NCBI RefSeq assembly: GCF_000750955.1
Contig: NZ_CCEJ010000004.1
Coordinates: 186,001-250,000, forward strand
Reading direction: 5' to 3'
DNA: 64,000 nucleotides
DNA from: Criblamydia sequanensis CRIB-18
GTDB taxonomy: Bacteria > Chlamydiota > Chlamydiia > Chlamydiales > Criblamydiaceae
Under the pieces are notes generated by a model. The model ran no database searches, had not been told where the DNA came from, and was given only the letters and a program-made list of their open reading frames with translations. A program made the position numbers and the translations under genes. Positions 25,887 to 35,113 of the stretch are shown in pieces (position 1 is the stretch's first letter; each line of letters starts with the position of its first letter).

Positions 25887-28244
25887 CTATGAAAAGATAG
25901 GCCACCAAAGTAAAATTACTTTTTCAATATTTATATCGCTCTTTCTTGGCTTGATTTCTATTTTTTCGATAAGGTCATCATTATAATTAAAAGAGACCCC
26001 GGCAATTTGGCTCTCTAAATCAGACTGAAGGTTTTGGAGCTCTTCTTTATAGCTGCTGCTTTCACCCTCTGCTTGTTCCACGTCCTGATTTTGTTTTTGC
26101 ATACGCCGCGCTTTTTGTATGGAAGAGCCGGCTCCTGTGATAGTCCCTTTAGTAACGCTTTTTTTCCCGAATATAGAACCTAATATCGTAGTCCCGATAG
26201 AAACATAAGTTTCAGCTTTTTTTAAGCTTGCTTCTTCTTTTTCTTTAGCTACTTTGGCATCGGCCTTCTGAATCTTTGATTCCAGTTGTGTGATCTTTTT
26301 ATTGAATTGGGCTTTTAGGTTTTCAATCATCTCATCTCTTTTTTCACGGCAAGCATGGGCGACCCTAGCTTTAAACTCCTCTTCAGATTCCCCTTGTTTG
26401 GCCGTTAATTTTAAAGAAGGCGCTTTTAGAAGAGGCACATTGTAATTTTGATAAAGCCAGGAGCTAAAGGTCTTTTCAAGAAACTTATAAGTTTTTTCTT
26501 GCATCAAGTTCGCATTCAAGGTTTCAAAAAAGCTATTATCAATCGGCTTATTACCCATCCTTTCTCTAAGTTCTTTATATTCGCTTCCCTCCCCCCAAAG
26601 GGCATCTGTTCCATCTTTAGTAAGAGTTGTAACAATTGAGATATCTTTCCAATAATCAATTCCATTTTTGGCATCGACAAAATGAAGTTTAGCAAAACCT
26701 GCTACGAGAGGTTTATAGGTGACATGATTGCCTGTTTGGTCAGATCGGAAGAAAAACTCTTGAATTTGCGAGGAAAGAAGCGGCTTTGTCACAGACCCTG
26801 TTTTCTTTGTATCTAGGGGGTCTAAGGCAGGCTCTTTTCCTTCTTCATTTTTTTGAATTTTTGACTTCATAAGCTTAGCAATTTCGGTTAGAGAAAGGGG
26901 GCCTCTTAAATAACAAAGTGTGAACCTTGTCTTAAATACGACTGGGGCCTCATGATAGATGCTTCTAACAAGAAACGTTCTATTCGGAATTGAAGATAAG
27001 AGGGTGTCAATCGACTTTGTGTCTCTTCCTAAATTATCAGAAGCGGTTTTCAATCCTTCCAAAACCCTAAGTTTATCCCTTTCTGTTTGCATTTTGCCAA
27101 TAAACCACGTCCCTGCATTCGAAAGGCCCTTGTAATCGAGGTCCACCGGGTTTTGCGTAGCTAAGATACACCCCACCCCAAAGGCTCTTGCCTGTTTTAG
27201 CAATGTCAGCATAGGAATTTTAGAGGGGGGATTAGCAATCGGTGGAAAAAAGCCAAAAATTTCATCCATGTAAAGAATAGCTCTAAGACTTGTTGTCCCG
27301 CTTTGCTTTCTTGTCCAGGCAATAACTTCATTTAAAAGCAACGTGACAAAAAACATCCTTTCTTTGTCGCCAAGGTGGTTAATTGAAAAAATAGAAAATT
27401 TTGGCTTGCCTTCTTTGGTATAAAGCATTTTGGCAATATCGATAGGCTCACCTTGCATCCAGGAGGTAAAACTTGGGCTAGCCAAAAGCGCATTAAGTTT
27501 TAAGGAAAGCTCAAGACGCTCTTTGGGAGGGAAAAAAGTATTTAAATCAAAGACACCCACTTTTTCAAAAGGGGGCTTTTCAACGAACTGGATAAGAGAA
27601 GGCAAGTCGAGATTTTTGCCGCTTTTCCAAATGTAATCGATAATTGTAGAAATAAGAATGTGCTCTTTGCTAGTCAGGGCATCCTCTGTAATTCCAATTA
27701 AACTTAATAGCCCGGTAGTTAAGGATGAGACCTTATCTCTAATAGCGCCGCTATCTTGGAAAAGCTCTTTGCTTGGAACTTCAAAAGAACTTAAAATTGA
27801 AACACTTACCCCGCTTGTACTTCCGGGCGTATAAATAGTAATATCGATGCTTTCTTTAAATTTTTTTATGCGAGCTAATGGCTCATCAGATTCTTCCAAG
27901 CCTTTTTTCCAAGTCTTGCTAATATCTTCTGCAAGCTTTTCGGGCGTTTCCCCTTTTCTTTTGGCAGCTTCACTATCGACCCAGGGCAAGAATTCGTCGG
28001 GTTTAAGATCTGGAAAAGAAAGCATTAGATTCCCCATATCCCCTTTCGGATCTATGATAATGGCTGGAATTCCATCAAGGGCTGCTTCTTCAAGTAAAAT
28101 AATACCAAGACCGGTCTTTCCGCTTCCTGTCATCCCAACGCATACCGCGTGAGTTGTAAAATCTTTCGATTCTAATAGGAAAGGAGCTTCCGACTCTATT
28201 TCCTTTCCTAAATAGAAAAGGCCGAGTTTCTCGTAATCTTCCAT
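25887..28244 (-). CDS. HerA/VirB4-like ATP-binding protein
   Basis: The 785-aa product carries Walker A GMTGSGKTG (residues 37-45), IIIDPKGDMGN shortly after, Walker B ILYMDE (323-328) and GCILATQNPVDLDYKGL as the sensor region. These are features of HerA/TraG-type hexameric ATPases that pump DNA or protein. A long charged coiled coil (about 610-670) and a basic linker (SIFGKKSVTKG) precede a beta-rich C-terminus. I prefer the ATG at 28244; the frame runs upstream to 28469 but those 75 residues resemble no protein. No NurA nuclease or conjugation gene lies nearby, so it is an orphan ATPase. Confidence 0.85.
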   Translation of the reverse strand: MEDYEKLGLFYLGKEIESEAPFLLESKDFTTHAVCVGMTGSGKTGLGIILLEEAALDGIPAIIIDPKGDMGNLMLSFPDLKPDEFLPWVDSEAAKRKGETPEKLAEDISKTWKKGLEESDEPLARIKKFKESIDITIYTPGSTSGVSVSILSSFEVPSKELFQDSGAIRDKVSSLTTGLLSLIGITEDALTSKEHILISTIIDYIWKSGKNLDLPSLIQFVEKPPFEKVGVFDLNTFFPPKERLELSLKLNALLASPSFTSWMQGEPIDIAKMLYTKEGKPKFSIFSINHLGDKERMFFVTLLLNEVIAWTRKQSGTTSLRAILYMDEIFGFFPPIANPPSKIPMLTLLKQARAFGVGCILATQNPVDLDYKGLSNAGTWFIGKMQTERDKLRVLEGLKTASDNLGRDTKSIDTLLSSIPNRTFLVRSIYHEAPVVFKTRFTLCYLRGPLSLTEIAKLMKSKIQKNEEGKEPALDPLDTKKTGSVTKPLLSSQIQEFFFRSDQTGNHVTYKPLVAGFAKLHFVDAKNGIDYWKDISIVTTLTKDGTDALWGEGSEYKELRERMGNKPIDNSFFETLNANLMQEKTYKFLEKTFSSWLYQNYNVPLLKAPSLKLTAKQGESEEEFKARVAHACREKRDEMIENLKAQFNKKITQLESKIQKADAKVAKEKEEASLKKAETYVSIGTTILGSIFGKKSVTKGTITGAGSSIQKARRMQKQNQDVEQAEGESSSYKEELQNLQSDLESQIAGVSFNYNDDLIEKIEIKPRKSDINIEKVILLWWPIFS

Positions 28245-28550
28245 TAAAGAACTCACTTTATCTAATTTTTTTAAACTTAGAACTATAAGAATGCTTTCTA
28301 AGCTTTTTTCCCTGGAATCATATAATAAAAAAAGTAAGGGACGGTCTATAAAAAAGCAAGCTTTGGCCAAGAAACGGTTTTTTTCGTAAGGAATAGGGGT
28401 CTTTCTTTTTATCTTATTGATAATTAGTAAATTATTTCGTTTTAACCGACTTGTAAACGATAAAACCAAAATTTTTTTTCAAAAAATATTTTTTCAATTT
28501 ATAGAAATGTTAAAGTAAAAATTGAAAGGTAGTAAATATTTGGAGGCTCC

Positions 28551-28991
28551 ATGAAAAAGGTTTTATCCTTCCATCATTTTTTATTAAGCGCAGCTATTTT
28601 TACATTTACAGCTCTAAATGCTGCAGATGCGCCCGTTAATGTAAACGTCAACCCCTCTTCCGGATCAAGCACAAGTTCTTCTGAAGGCTATCAGACCCCG
28701 GCTTTTAATAACGACGGTTTTGAGAACCCAACAGTTATTTACGATCAAAACGGGACTGGAGGAGTTTATTATCAAGGCGGAACGCCTGTTTATGGACCTG
28801 GGTATCGTGGTGGAAATTGGAACCATCCGGGCAACTGGAATCACGATGGCAACTGGAATCATCATAATAATTGGAACCATCATAACAATCAGCATCACCA
28901 GCATCACAATCAGCATCACCAGCAACATCACCAAGGGCATCATGGGGGCCACCACGGTGGCGGACACCACGGGGGCGGACACCGCCGTTAG
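28551..28991 (+). CDS. secreted His/Asn/Gly-rich low-complexity protein
   Basis: The 146-aa product has a signal peptide (KKVLSFHHFLLSAAIFTFTA, cleavage probably after ALNAA), a Ser-rich segment (SSGSSTSSSEG), a Gly/Tyr-rich segment (GGVYYQGGTPVYGPG), and then a C-terminal half of Asn-Trp-Asn-His repeats turning into pure His/Gln/Gly, ending GGGHRR. More than 30 His residues in 60 positions suggest binding of Ni, Zn or Cu in the periplasm or outside the cell. That is inference. GGAGG precedes the ATG and a terminator follows, so the gene is monocistronic. No known family was recognised. Confidence 0.85.
   Translation: MKKVLSFHHFLLSAAIFTFTALNAADAPVNVNVNPSSGSSTSSSEGYQTPAFNNDGFENPTVIYDQNGTGGVYYQGGTPVYGPGYRGGNWNHPGNWNHDGNWNHHNNWNHHNNQHHQHHNQHHQQHHQGHHGGHHGGGHHGGGHRR
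28812..28988 (+). repeat. degenerate short tandem repeats encoding NWNH / HHQ / HHGG units
   Basis: Inside the His-rich gene, units of 15-18 bases encode GNWNHP, GNWNHD, GNWNHH and NNWNHH. They are followed by irregular 9-12-base units encoding QHH, NQHH and HHGG. The units are imperfect, so the array has aged, but its length could still change by slippage. Confidence 0.7.
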
Positions 28992-28998
28992 ATTATTT

Positions 28999-29023
28999 GA
29001 CACCCCTAACCGCTAGGGGTGTC
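28999..29023 (+). terminator. rho-independent terminator after the His-rich gene
   Basis: A 10-base perfect stem, GACACCCCTA with TAGGGGTGTC, has a 5-base loop. It starts 8 bases after the stop codon. The following TCTCTTACT is only moderately T-rich. The stem also lies 5 bases beyond the stop codon of the convergent YchJ-like gene, so it may serve both. Confidence 0.8.
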
Positions 29024-29027
29024 TCTC

Positions 29028-29426
29028 TTACTCAGTTAATAATTCCCCTTTCCTATAAAGCCATTTCCCATTCACTTTTTCAAACGTGCTTTTTTCGAAA
29101 AGGCAGTACTTTTCCCCTTCTTGTTCAAGATAAGCTTTGAATGTGACTATTCCATTTAACCCTTCTTCTTGATTATCAATGATTTTTAAATCATTAAATC
29201 GAGTTTTCCGGCAGAATCCGTCAATTTCAGATTTCCATTTTTCCTTATTACTTTTGTAACTTGGGTTTTTGGGGTGGGTGGTTGCGATGATATAATTCGA
29301 TAGCCCCTTAGCGTAAGCTGCATATCGAGATCTCATAAGGCTAAGAGAATCAGGAAGGATTAAGCCCGAATGATGAGGTTCGCAGCACTCACTATATTTT
29401 TTTCCGCTATGACAAAAACAATCCAT
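29028..29426 (-). CDS. YchJ-family protein with SEC-C zinc motif
   Basis: The 132-aa protein begins MDCFCHSGKKYSECCEP, a SEC-C-type zinc-binding motif (C.C, then CC 8-9 residues later). It continues with LMRSRYAAYAKGLSNYIIATTHP, the conserved YchJ block, and a C-terminal NTF2-like beta sheet ending in FEKVNGKWLYRKGEL. E. coli YchJ is 152 aa. The cellular role of the family is poorly known; the SEC-C element binds Zn and often contacts ribosome-linked partners. The gene converges with the His-rich gene. Confidence 0.9.
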   Translation of the reverse strand: MDCFCHSGKKYSECCEPHHSGLILPDSLSLMRSRYAAYAKGLSNYIIATTHPKNPSYKSNKEKWKSEIDGFCRKTRFNDLKIIDNQEEGLNGIVTFKAYLEQEGEKYCLFEKSTFEKVNGKWLYRKGELLTE

Positions 29427-29558
29427 TTTAAAATTAAACCTTGAATCGATCCGTTAAAGTTTGTTAATTCATATAAAGGGCTTAAAGAGTTTCACTAAGC
29501 TTAAATCTTGAAATAGCTTGAGCTTTTTTCTATTCAATAAATTAAGTTATGGTGCTGC

Positions 29559-31163
29559 ATGTCTGCCAATAAGATTCAAACAGAAATCACTAAAAGCGAT
29601 TTGCCAAATGGCCCTGCCATCTTAACAAAAGAAGCGATTAATTTTTTAACAAATCTTCACTCGAATTTTCAGTCAAAAAGACTCGCTCTTTTGGAGATGC
29701 GTTCAAAAAGACAAAGAGAGCTCGATTTAGGCTATGACCCAGACTTTTTGACTACCACTCAGTGGATTAGAAATGATCCTAATTGGAAAGTAGCTCCTTG
29801 TCCAAAAGAAGTGCTTAAAAGACATGTTGAAATAACCGGTCCAACCGATAAAAAAATGGTGATTAATGCGTTGAATTCCGGGGCTGATGTTTTTATGGCA
29901 GATTTTGAAGATGCCAATTCACCGACTTTTGAGAACATGGTAGAGGGTCAAGCGAACCTTAAAGAGGCTGTAGCCAAAAGACTCAAATTTACCTCTCCTG
30001 AAGGCAAAGTTTATCAACTCAATGAAACGACGGCTCACCTTTTCGTTCGGCCACGCGGCTGGCACTTAAATGAGAAACACTTTCTTGTTGGAAATGAAGA
30101 AATTTCAGCTTCGCTTTTTGACTTTGGATTATTCGCTTTTCATAATGGACAGGTTAAAGTCAATCAAGGGTCCAATATTTATCTTTATCTGCCGAAAATG
30201 GAAAACCATTTAGAAGCAAGGCTTTGGAATGAGGTTTTTAATTACACTGAAGAAGCCTTAAAATTACCAAAAGGGTCTATCAAAGTAACTGTTCTTATTG
30301 AAACGATACTAGCCGCTTTTGAAATGGAGGAAATCCTTTTTGAGCTTAAAGAGCGCTGTCTTGGGTTGAATGCCGGAAGGTGGGATTACATTTTTTCAGC
30401 TATAAAAAAGTTTAGCACAAGAGAAGATTTTGTTTTCCCGGACCGAAAAGAAATCACAATGGCAGTTCCTTTTATGAAAGCATATGCCGAAACTCTCGTC
30501 CGGGTTTGTCATAAAAGAGAGGCCCACGCGATGGGAGGGATGGCGGCTTTTGTACCCAGTCGAAAGGACCCTGAAATTAATAAAAAAGCCCTTCTTAAAG
30601 TTGAGGAAGATAAGTTAAGAGAAGTAAGCCAAGGCTTTGATGGCACGTGGGTTGCGCACCCCGATCTTGTTCCCGTCGCAAAAAAAGTTTTCGAGGCAGG
30701 TTTAGCTTCCAAGCCTCACCAAAAAGATAAAAAACTGGAAGAGAATGAAATAGAAGCCAGTAAACTGCTCGATTTTGAAATTCCAAATAGCTCCATTACA
30801 GAAGAGGGTTTAAGACAAAATATTTCCGTTTCTCTTGAATATCTAACCTATTGGCTTCTTGGAGTCGGAGCTGTTGCCATCCATAACCTTATGGAAGATG
30901 CCGCAACTGCAGAAATTGCAAGAGCTCAAGTCTGGCAATGGCTAAGAAGAAGCCAAGCCGTTTTAAAAGAGGGTCCTAAAATTACTTTGGATTTTGTAAA
31001 GAAAATTCTAGCCGAAGAAAAGAAAGTTTTAGAAAAGCGTTTTAACGATAATGAAGCGCATAAAAAAGCTTTAAATCAAGCCTCTATTTGCTTGAAGGAG
31101 CTCTTTGAAAATGAGCCCTTCACCGATTTTTTAACCTCGTACTGCTACAAATACCTTAATTAA
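29559..31163 (+). CDS. aceB: malate synthase A
   Basis: The 534-aa enzyme condenses glyoxylate with acetyl-CoA to malate. Recognisable blocks are [19 protein letters not shown] (about 108-126), [32 protein letters not shown] with the catalytic-loop Glu, [22 protein letters not shown] and [11 protein letters not shown]. The length is that of isoform A (about 530 aa), not the 720-aa isoform G. It is followed 20 bases later by isocitrate lyase, the aceB-aceA order known from enteric bacteria. No aceK-like kinase gene follows. Confidence 0.97.
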   Translation: MSANKIQTEITKSDLPNGPAILTKEAINFLTNLHSNFQSKRLALLEMRSKRQRELDLGYDPDFLTTTQWIRNDPNWKVAPCPKEVLKRHVEITGPTDKKMVINALNSGADVFMADFEDANSPTFENMVEGQANLKEAVAKRLKFTSPEGKVYQLNETTAHLFVRPRGWHLNEKHFLVGNEEISASLFDFGLFAFHNGQVKVNQGSNIYLYLPKMENHLEARLWNEVFNYTEEALKLPKGSIKVTVLIETILAAFEMEEILFELKERCLGLNAGRWDYIFSAIKKFSTREDFVFPDRKEITMAVPFMKAYAETLVRVCHKREAHAMGGMAAFVPSRKDPEINKKALLKVEEDKLREVSQGFDGTWVAHPDLVPVAKKVFEAGLASKPHQKDKKLEENEIEASKLLDFEIPNSSITEEGLRQNISVSLEYLTYWLLGVGAVAIHNLMEDAATAEIARAQVWQWLRRSQAVLKEGPKITLDFVKKILAEEKKVLEKRFNDNEAHKKALNQASICLKELFENEPFTDFLTSYCYKYLN

Positions 31164-31183
31164 CAAAATCTCATGAGAAAGCT

Positions 31184-32497
31184 ATGCACGCCTTCATAAA
31201 TAAAGACGCTGAAGAAATGGAAAAAAAGTGGCTCAAGGATCCAAGGTGGAAAGGCATCAAAAGAACCTATAAAGCAATGGATGTTGTAAGGCTTCGCGGC
31301 TCCCGTCAAATTGACCATACTCTTGCAAGGCTTGGCGCTGAAAAATTATATCGATTACTCAAAGATGAAACTTTCATTCGCTCACTTGGAGCAGAAACCG
31401 GTAGCCAAGCGGTTCAGCAAGTTCAGGCAGGCTTAAAAGCCATTTATGTGTCAGGCTGGCAAGTTGCGGGCGATATGAACGAAAGCTTGGAAACTTACCC
31501 TGACCAGTCGCTTTACCCTGTCTTAAGTGTTCCAAAATTGATTAGAAGAATTTATAAAGCCCTTAAAAGACAAGATGAAATAGAATTTGCGAATGGAAAA
31601 TTAAAAAGGGATTGGTATGTACCCATTGTGGCTGATGCGGAAGCAGGTTTTGGAGGGCCGATCAACACCTATGAGCTTATAAAAGCTATGATCGAGGAAG
31701 GAGCTGCCGCAGTTCACCTTGAAGATCAATTATCCTCTTTGAAAAAATGCGGTCATATGGGCGGGAAAGTACTTGTACCGGTAAGCGAATTTATCACCAA
31801 ATTGATCACAGCAAGATTTGCAAGCGACATCATGGGAGTTCCTATTATTATTATCGCTAGAACCGATTCTTTTACAGCCAATATGGTGAGATCCGATTCC
31901 GACGCGATAGATGCCAAATACTTAACCGGAAAACGATCCCCCGAAGGCTATTACTACTATGAGCCTTCTATGGAACAAACCGTTGAAAGGGGCATTAGTT
32001 TCGCTCCTTATAGCGACATGATTTGGTGTGAAACTTCAATGCCGGATCTTGGTGAAGCGCGGGAATTTGCGGCCGGGATTCATGAGAAATTTCCTGGCAA
32101 ATGGCTTGCTTACAACTGCTCTCCGTCCTTTAATTGGAAAATGCATTTAGATGAGAAAAAAATGAGAACCTTTCAGGAAAAACTAGCTGAAATGGGATAC
32201 AAATTCCAATTTGTGACACTCGCAGGTTTCCATGCGATCAACGCCAGTATGTTTGAGCTTGCCAATGCCTATCAGAAAGAGGGTATGAGGGCGTATTCAC
32301 GCCTTCAAGAAAAAGAATTTGAACTTGAAAAATTGGGGTATTCCGCCATCAAGCATCAGCAATTTGTTGGAACCGGTTATTTTGATGAAATTATGACAGC
32401 GATCCATGGGGATAACATCAGCACAAAAGCGCTTAAGAATTCAACTGAAGAGCATCAGTTTCACGCTAAAAAAGAAAAGAAGAAAACAAAAAAATAA
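31184..32497 (+). CDS. aceA: isocitrate lyase
   Basis: The 437-aa product splits isocitrate into succinate and glyoxylate. The catalytic signature KKCGH lies at residues 187-191 with Cys intact. [11 protein letters not shown] and [11 protein letters not shown] are the Mg2+/substrate-binding blocks, and [10 protein letters not shown] is the C-terminal active-site motif. The length matches the E. coli enzyme (434 aa). The C-terminus ends in a Lys-rich tail. It is co-transcribed with aceB and probably with the downstream membrane-protein gene, up to a terminator at 33041. Confidence 0.97.
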   Translation: MHAFINKDAEEMEKKWLKDPRWKGIKRTYKAMDVVRLRGSRQIDHTLARLGAEKLYRLLKDETFIRSLGAETGSQAVQQVQAGLKAIYVSGWQVAGDMNESLETYPDQSLYPVLSVPKLIRRIYKALKRQDEIEFANGKLKRDWYVPIVADAEAGFGGPINTYELIKAMIEEGAAAVHLEDQLSSLKKCGHMGGKVLVPVSEFITKLITARFASDIMGVPIIIIARTDSFTANMVRSDSDAIDAKYLTGKRSPEGYYYYEPSMEQTVERGISFAPYSDMIWCETSMPDLGEAREFAAGIHEKFPGKWLAYNCSPSFNWKMHLDEKKMRTFQEKLAEMGYKFQFVTLAGFHAINASMFELANAYQKEGMRAYSRLQEKEFELEKLGYSAIKHQQFVGTGYFDEIMTAIHGDNISTKALKNSTEEHQFHAKKEKKKTKK

Positions 32498-32506
32498 AGC
32501 CCTTAA

Positions 32507-33085
32507 ATGAACTCATTTTCTCCAAACTATGATTTGATTTCTCTAAGAATCATGGACCCCCCTTTGGATGTTTGTTCTTGTTCCAACGATCCAAAGCCTA
32601 GAGTCATAGTTTTTAGCAGGCCCTTAAATAATTGGGCGCATCTTCCAATAGCAGGCAGCTTTATTGGCTTATATCGCGTTCTAGCCGGCATTGCGGATCT
32701 TGCAGCGGGTCTATTTAAATTATCCTTAGCAAGAGGAATGCTAGGTTTAAAAAATATTACTTTTGGGGCGATTCAAATTATTCCAACAGCTCTTGCCATA
32801 GGGTTATTGATAGGAACTCTTTCGGTTCTTGGGATCGCTTCATCACTTTTCCTGGCAAGCTTGGCCCATCTTGTCTCCCTTGTTGCTTTAAATATTCTTT
32901 TACTTCCGTTAATTCAAAGGTTGACTATCAATACCGATAAAATGGCCTCTTCGGCTGAAGTATCTGTTTTTTATGATAATGAGTGCGCTATAAAGGGATC
33001 TAAAGAATACTTGAGCGCCAATGAGGATCATTGGCTAGAAGAGCTTGATACCCGGGGTATCAAGCTCCATAAAATTTTTGTTTAA
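32507..33085 (+). CDS. Inc-like hydrophobic protein, 192 aa
   Basis: The product is unknown. It has a 44-residue polar N-terminus containing CSCSND, then hydrophobic segments at about 45-72 (HLPIAGSFIGLYRVLAGIAD), 83-110 and 112-137, and a polar 50-residue C-terminus. The IPxxGxxxGxxRxxxG-type stretch recurs in chlamydia-specific membrane proteins as I remember them. No cleavable signal peptide is present. It starts 9 bases after aceA and shares its transcript. The last codons form a terminator hairpin. A metabolic or inclusion-membrane role cannot be decided. Confidence 0.75.
   Translation: MNSFSPNYDLISLRIMDPPLDVCSCSNDPKPRVIVFSRPLNNWAHLPIAGSFIGLYRVLAGIADLAAGLFKLSLARGMLGLKNITFGAIQIIPTALAIGLLIGTLSVLGIASSLFLASLAHLVSLVALNILLLPLIQRLTINTDKMASSAEVSVFYDNECAIKGSKEYLSANEDHWLEELDTRGIKLHKIFV
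33041..33081 (+). terminator. rho-independent terminator embedded in the end of a coding sequence
   Basis: GAGCTTGATACC (33041-33052) pairs perfectly with GGTATCAAGCTC (33056-33067) around CGG, and AAAATTTTTG follows. The stem lies inside the last 15 codons of the 192-aa gene (EELDTRGIKLHKIFV), so termination and coding constrain the same bases. It would end the aceB-aceA transcript. Confidence 0.85.
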
Positions 33086-33089
33086 GCCG

Positions 33090-33353
33090 CTATTTTGAGA
33101 CCGCTTCAGAAGAAGCGGGAGGAAGAAGATATGGCTTCCAGCTCTCACGCTCCATCCAATGCAATTTGCTTTCCCACACTTGTCCTGTGCGTGTATCTAA
33201 AAGATAATGACGAATATCGTGCATCTTATCCACTACCACTGTTGTTAATTGATACCTTCCGATTTCTTTGGTGTCTAAATTCGGCGGGAGATCATCTGCC
33301 ATCAAAAAAGTGAAACTTAAACAAGATGCTGCAAGTAAAAAAAATTTTAACAT
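33090..33353 (-). CDS. small secreted protein, 87 aa
   Basis: MLKFFLLAASCLSFTFLMADD is a classical signal peptide with cleavage probably after LMA. The mature part is about 65 residues, with IGRYQLTTVVVDKMHDIRHY, LLDTRTGQVWESKLHWM and a short Ser/Glu tail. The pattern DTRTGQVW is also seen in beta-propeller-like and periplasmic proteins, but the chain is too short for that fold. It converges with the aceBA transcript, leaving only four bases between stops. AAGGT precedes the ATG. The function is unknown. Confidence 0.75.
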   Translation of the reverse strand: MLKFFLLAASCLSFTFLMADDLPPNLDTKEIGRYQLTTVVVDKMHDIRHYLLDTRTGQVWESKLHWMERESWKPYLLPPASSEAVSK

Positions 33354-33421
33354 TAAAAAACCTTTTTAGCTATTACACAAGAAGGATATTAACCTTTAAG
33401 CCAAAATATTAACAAGGCTTT

Positions 33422-34918
33422 TCAAGCCCACCTAGACTCTTTGAGAATGCGTATGGCTTCTGGGTCTTCAAGAATTAAATTTGGCTTTTTTAAAAAATGA
33501 GGTTTACTGTTTTTTTTATTGTTTTCATCGAACTTGGAATCTGTAAAGAATGACGGGCTTTTATCTTGATTCTGCCATAAATCACGCGCCGGTATTTTTA
33601 ATAAGCCTGCATGGCTATTAATAAAAAATTTAAGGTCTTTTAAGAAGAATAAGAAATAGGCCGTAATTTTTGCATCGCTAGAATAAAGGGGCATCGATTT
33701 TTGCAATCGATTTATCTTTGAGATCATTTCATAGAGGATAAGACGAGAAGTTTCCACTGTTTCATCCTCGCCTTTATAAGCAATCGATTTCACTTCTGAA
33801 AAATTAACAATCAGTTCTCTCACTCTCTCAAGCTCCTTAACTAGACCTTTAATGTCTTCTATTTGGCTATAAGTTAAAAGCCATCCTTCAAGTATCGGCT
33901 TTGATGGAATTCCCCAGGCATAAGAAGAGGCATAAAAAAGAGCTAAGTCAAGGAATGAACCCGGTTTTGGAATATCATGAGAGAGAGATATCATCCCTTT
34001 TAAAAACTGCTTATCTTTTTTTTGTTGGAACTCATCGAACCCATTAAAAGCCAAATTCGGCCAAAGTCCGCTGCCTTGATTTATTCCGCCAGAATTAATA
34101 ATTGGGATTAAGGGTACTCCAAGAGATTCTCTTGATTTGGATAACTCATCCCAAAACGAGTGAGCAAGGTGATGGTCTTCCCATGGCAAACCTTCTCTTT
34201 CTGAAAAAACAACTATAACATTTGAGGGCAAGTCTAAACAAAAATCTTTAACAGCTTTTACGCCAAGCGATCCCTCTTTAAGATAAAAAAATATTTCTCT
34301 TTTGTCCCCTACCTTTTCTAAAAGAAAGGAAACTTCTTTTAATAAAAGCTCGCTTTGTAAAAATTCCCTTACTTCAGAAGGAGCCAGAAAGGGGTTTAAG
34401 CTTCCGGCTTCCCAAAATAAAGCCGTCTCATCCGGAAGGTTAAATTGAATCTCCTCCTTTGTTTGGCAGCTTTCAAGAGAAACATTAAGAATAAGTTTAA
34501 TGGAATAGCGCTTTAGAATTTTAATAAAGGGCTCGAAATCAAAAGAATTTTTGCTATCTGTTGCTTGCTTGCTAATTCCAAGTAATAGCGCGTTGAATCC
34601 AAGGGCGGATAAATCCTCCATACGATCCTCTGTTTCTTTAAGATCAAGACACCACTTTGGGATTTCAATGGAAGTGCCTTCATTTAAAAAAAAACGCTCC
34701 CCTTCTCTCATCATCCAAAGAATTCGAAAAGAGCACACGGCTTGAAATCGAGATAAAAAATCATTTTTCCTTCCGCTATTTTTAGCAAGTTTTAGACACC
34801 TTTTCGCGAAAAGAAAAGCTTCTTCCGAAACTTCCTTTATAATCAGGTTTTCACCTTCTCCTTTAAAAAGAAATGAAGGTTTTGTTGCGTTATTTAAGAA
34901 ACAAGAAGCTGTCATCAT
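33422..34918 (-). CDS. hypothetical protein, 498 aa, weak TIM-barrel (GH13-like) character
   Basis: No firm family was found. LSALGFNALLLGI, then FIKILKRYSIKLILNVSLE and VREFLQSELLLKEVSFLLEK have the rhythm of beta strands and helices in an alpha-amylase-type barrel (compare the GIKVILDVVLNH region). The catalytic Asp and Glu of GH13 are not apparent. A possible inactive glycosidase-like protein is therefore only a guess. There is no signal peptide. The C-terminal 60 residues are Lys/Asn-rich. It diverges from aroG across 195 bases. Confidence 0.7.
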   Translation of the reverse strand: MMTASCFLNNATKPSFLFKGEGENLIIKEVSEEAFLFAKRCLKLAKNSGRKNDFLSRFQAVCSFRILWMMREGERFFLNEGTSIEIPKWCLDLKETEDRMEDLSALGFNALLLGISKQATDSKNSFDFEPFIKILKRYSIKLILNVSLESCQTKEEIQFNLPDETALFWEAGSLNPFLAPSEVREFLQSELLLKEVSFLLEKVGDKREIFFYLKEGSLGVKAVKDFCLDLPSNVIVVFSEREGLPWEDHHLAHSFWDELSKSRESLGVPLIPIINSGGINQGSGLWPNLAFNGFDEFQQKKDKQFLKGMISLSHDIPKPGSFLDLALFYASSYAWGIPSKPILEGWLLTYSQIEDIKGLVKELERVRELIVNFSEVKSIAYKGEDETVETSRLILYEMISKINRLQKSMPLYSSDAKITAYFLFFLKDLKFFINSHAGLLKIPARDLWQNQDKSPSFFTDSKFDENNKKNSKPHFLKKPNLILEDPEAIRILKESRWA

Positions 34919-35113
34919 GTACGTTTTTCTCTAAAATTCTAGTTAACTTGGAAGCCCTTGGAATTTTTTTAAATTACCAAAAGTTTTACTTGAGTTGATC
35001 AGTTCTTAAGAAGATACTGAAAAAAGCGCATGGGTTCAAGATTTAGAACCTCTTTTAAGAAATTTTTTAAGACTCTCGACTTTTTACTAAACCAAAAAAA
35101 TCTTGACTGACTT

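Noticed and set aside
28245-28469. 75-residue extension of the HerA-like ATPase
   Set aside because: The added residues look like translated AT-rich spacer (KRNNLLIINKIKRK) and no better ribosome binding site is present.
28812-28988. CRISPR-like periodicity
   Set aside because: Units are coding, in frame, 9-18 bases long and without unique spacers; no cas genes in the window.
28665-29016. Long frames on both strands over the His-rich gene
   Set aside because: They are shadows caused by low-complexity codons; only the frame from 28551 has a signal peptide and GGAGG site.
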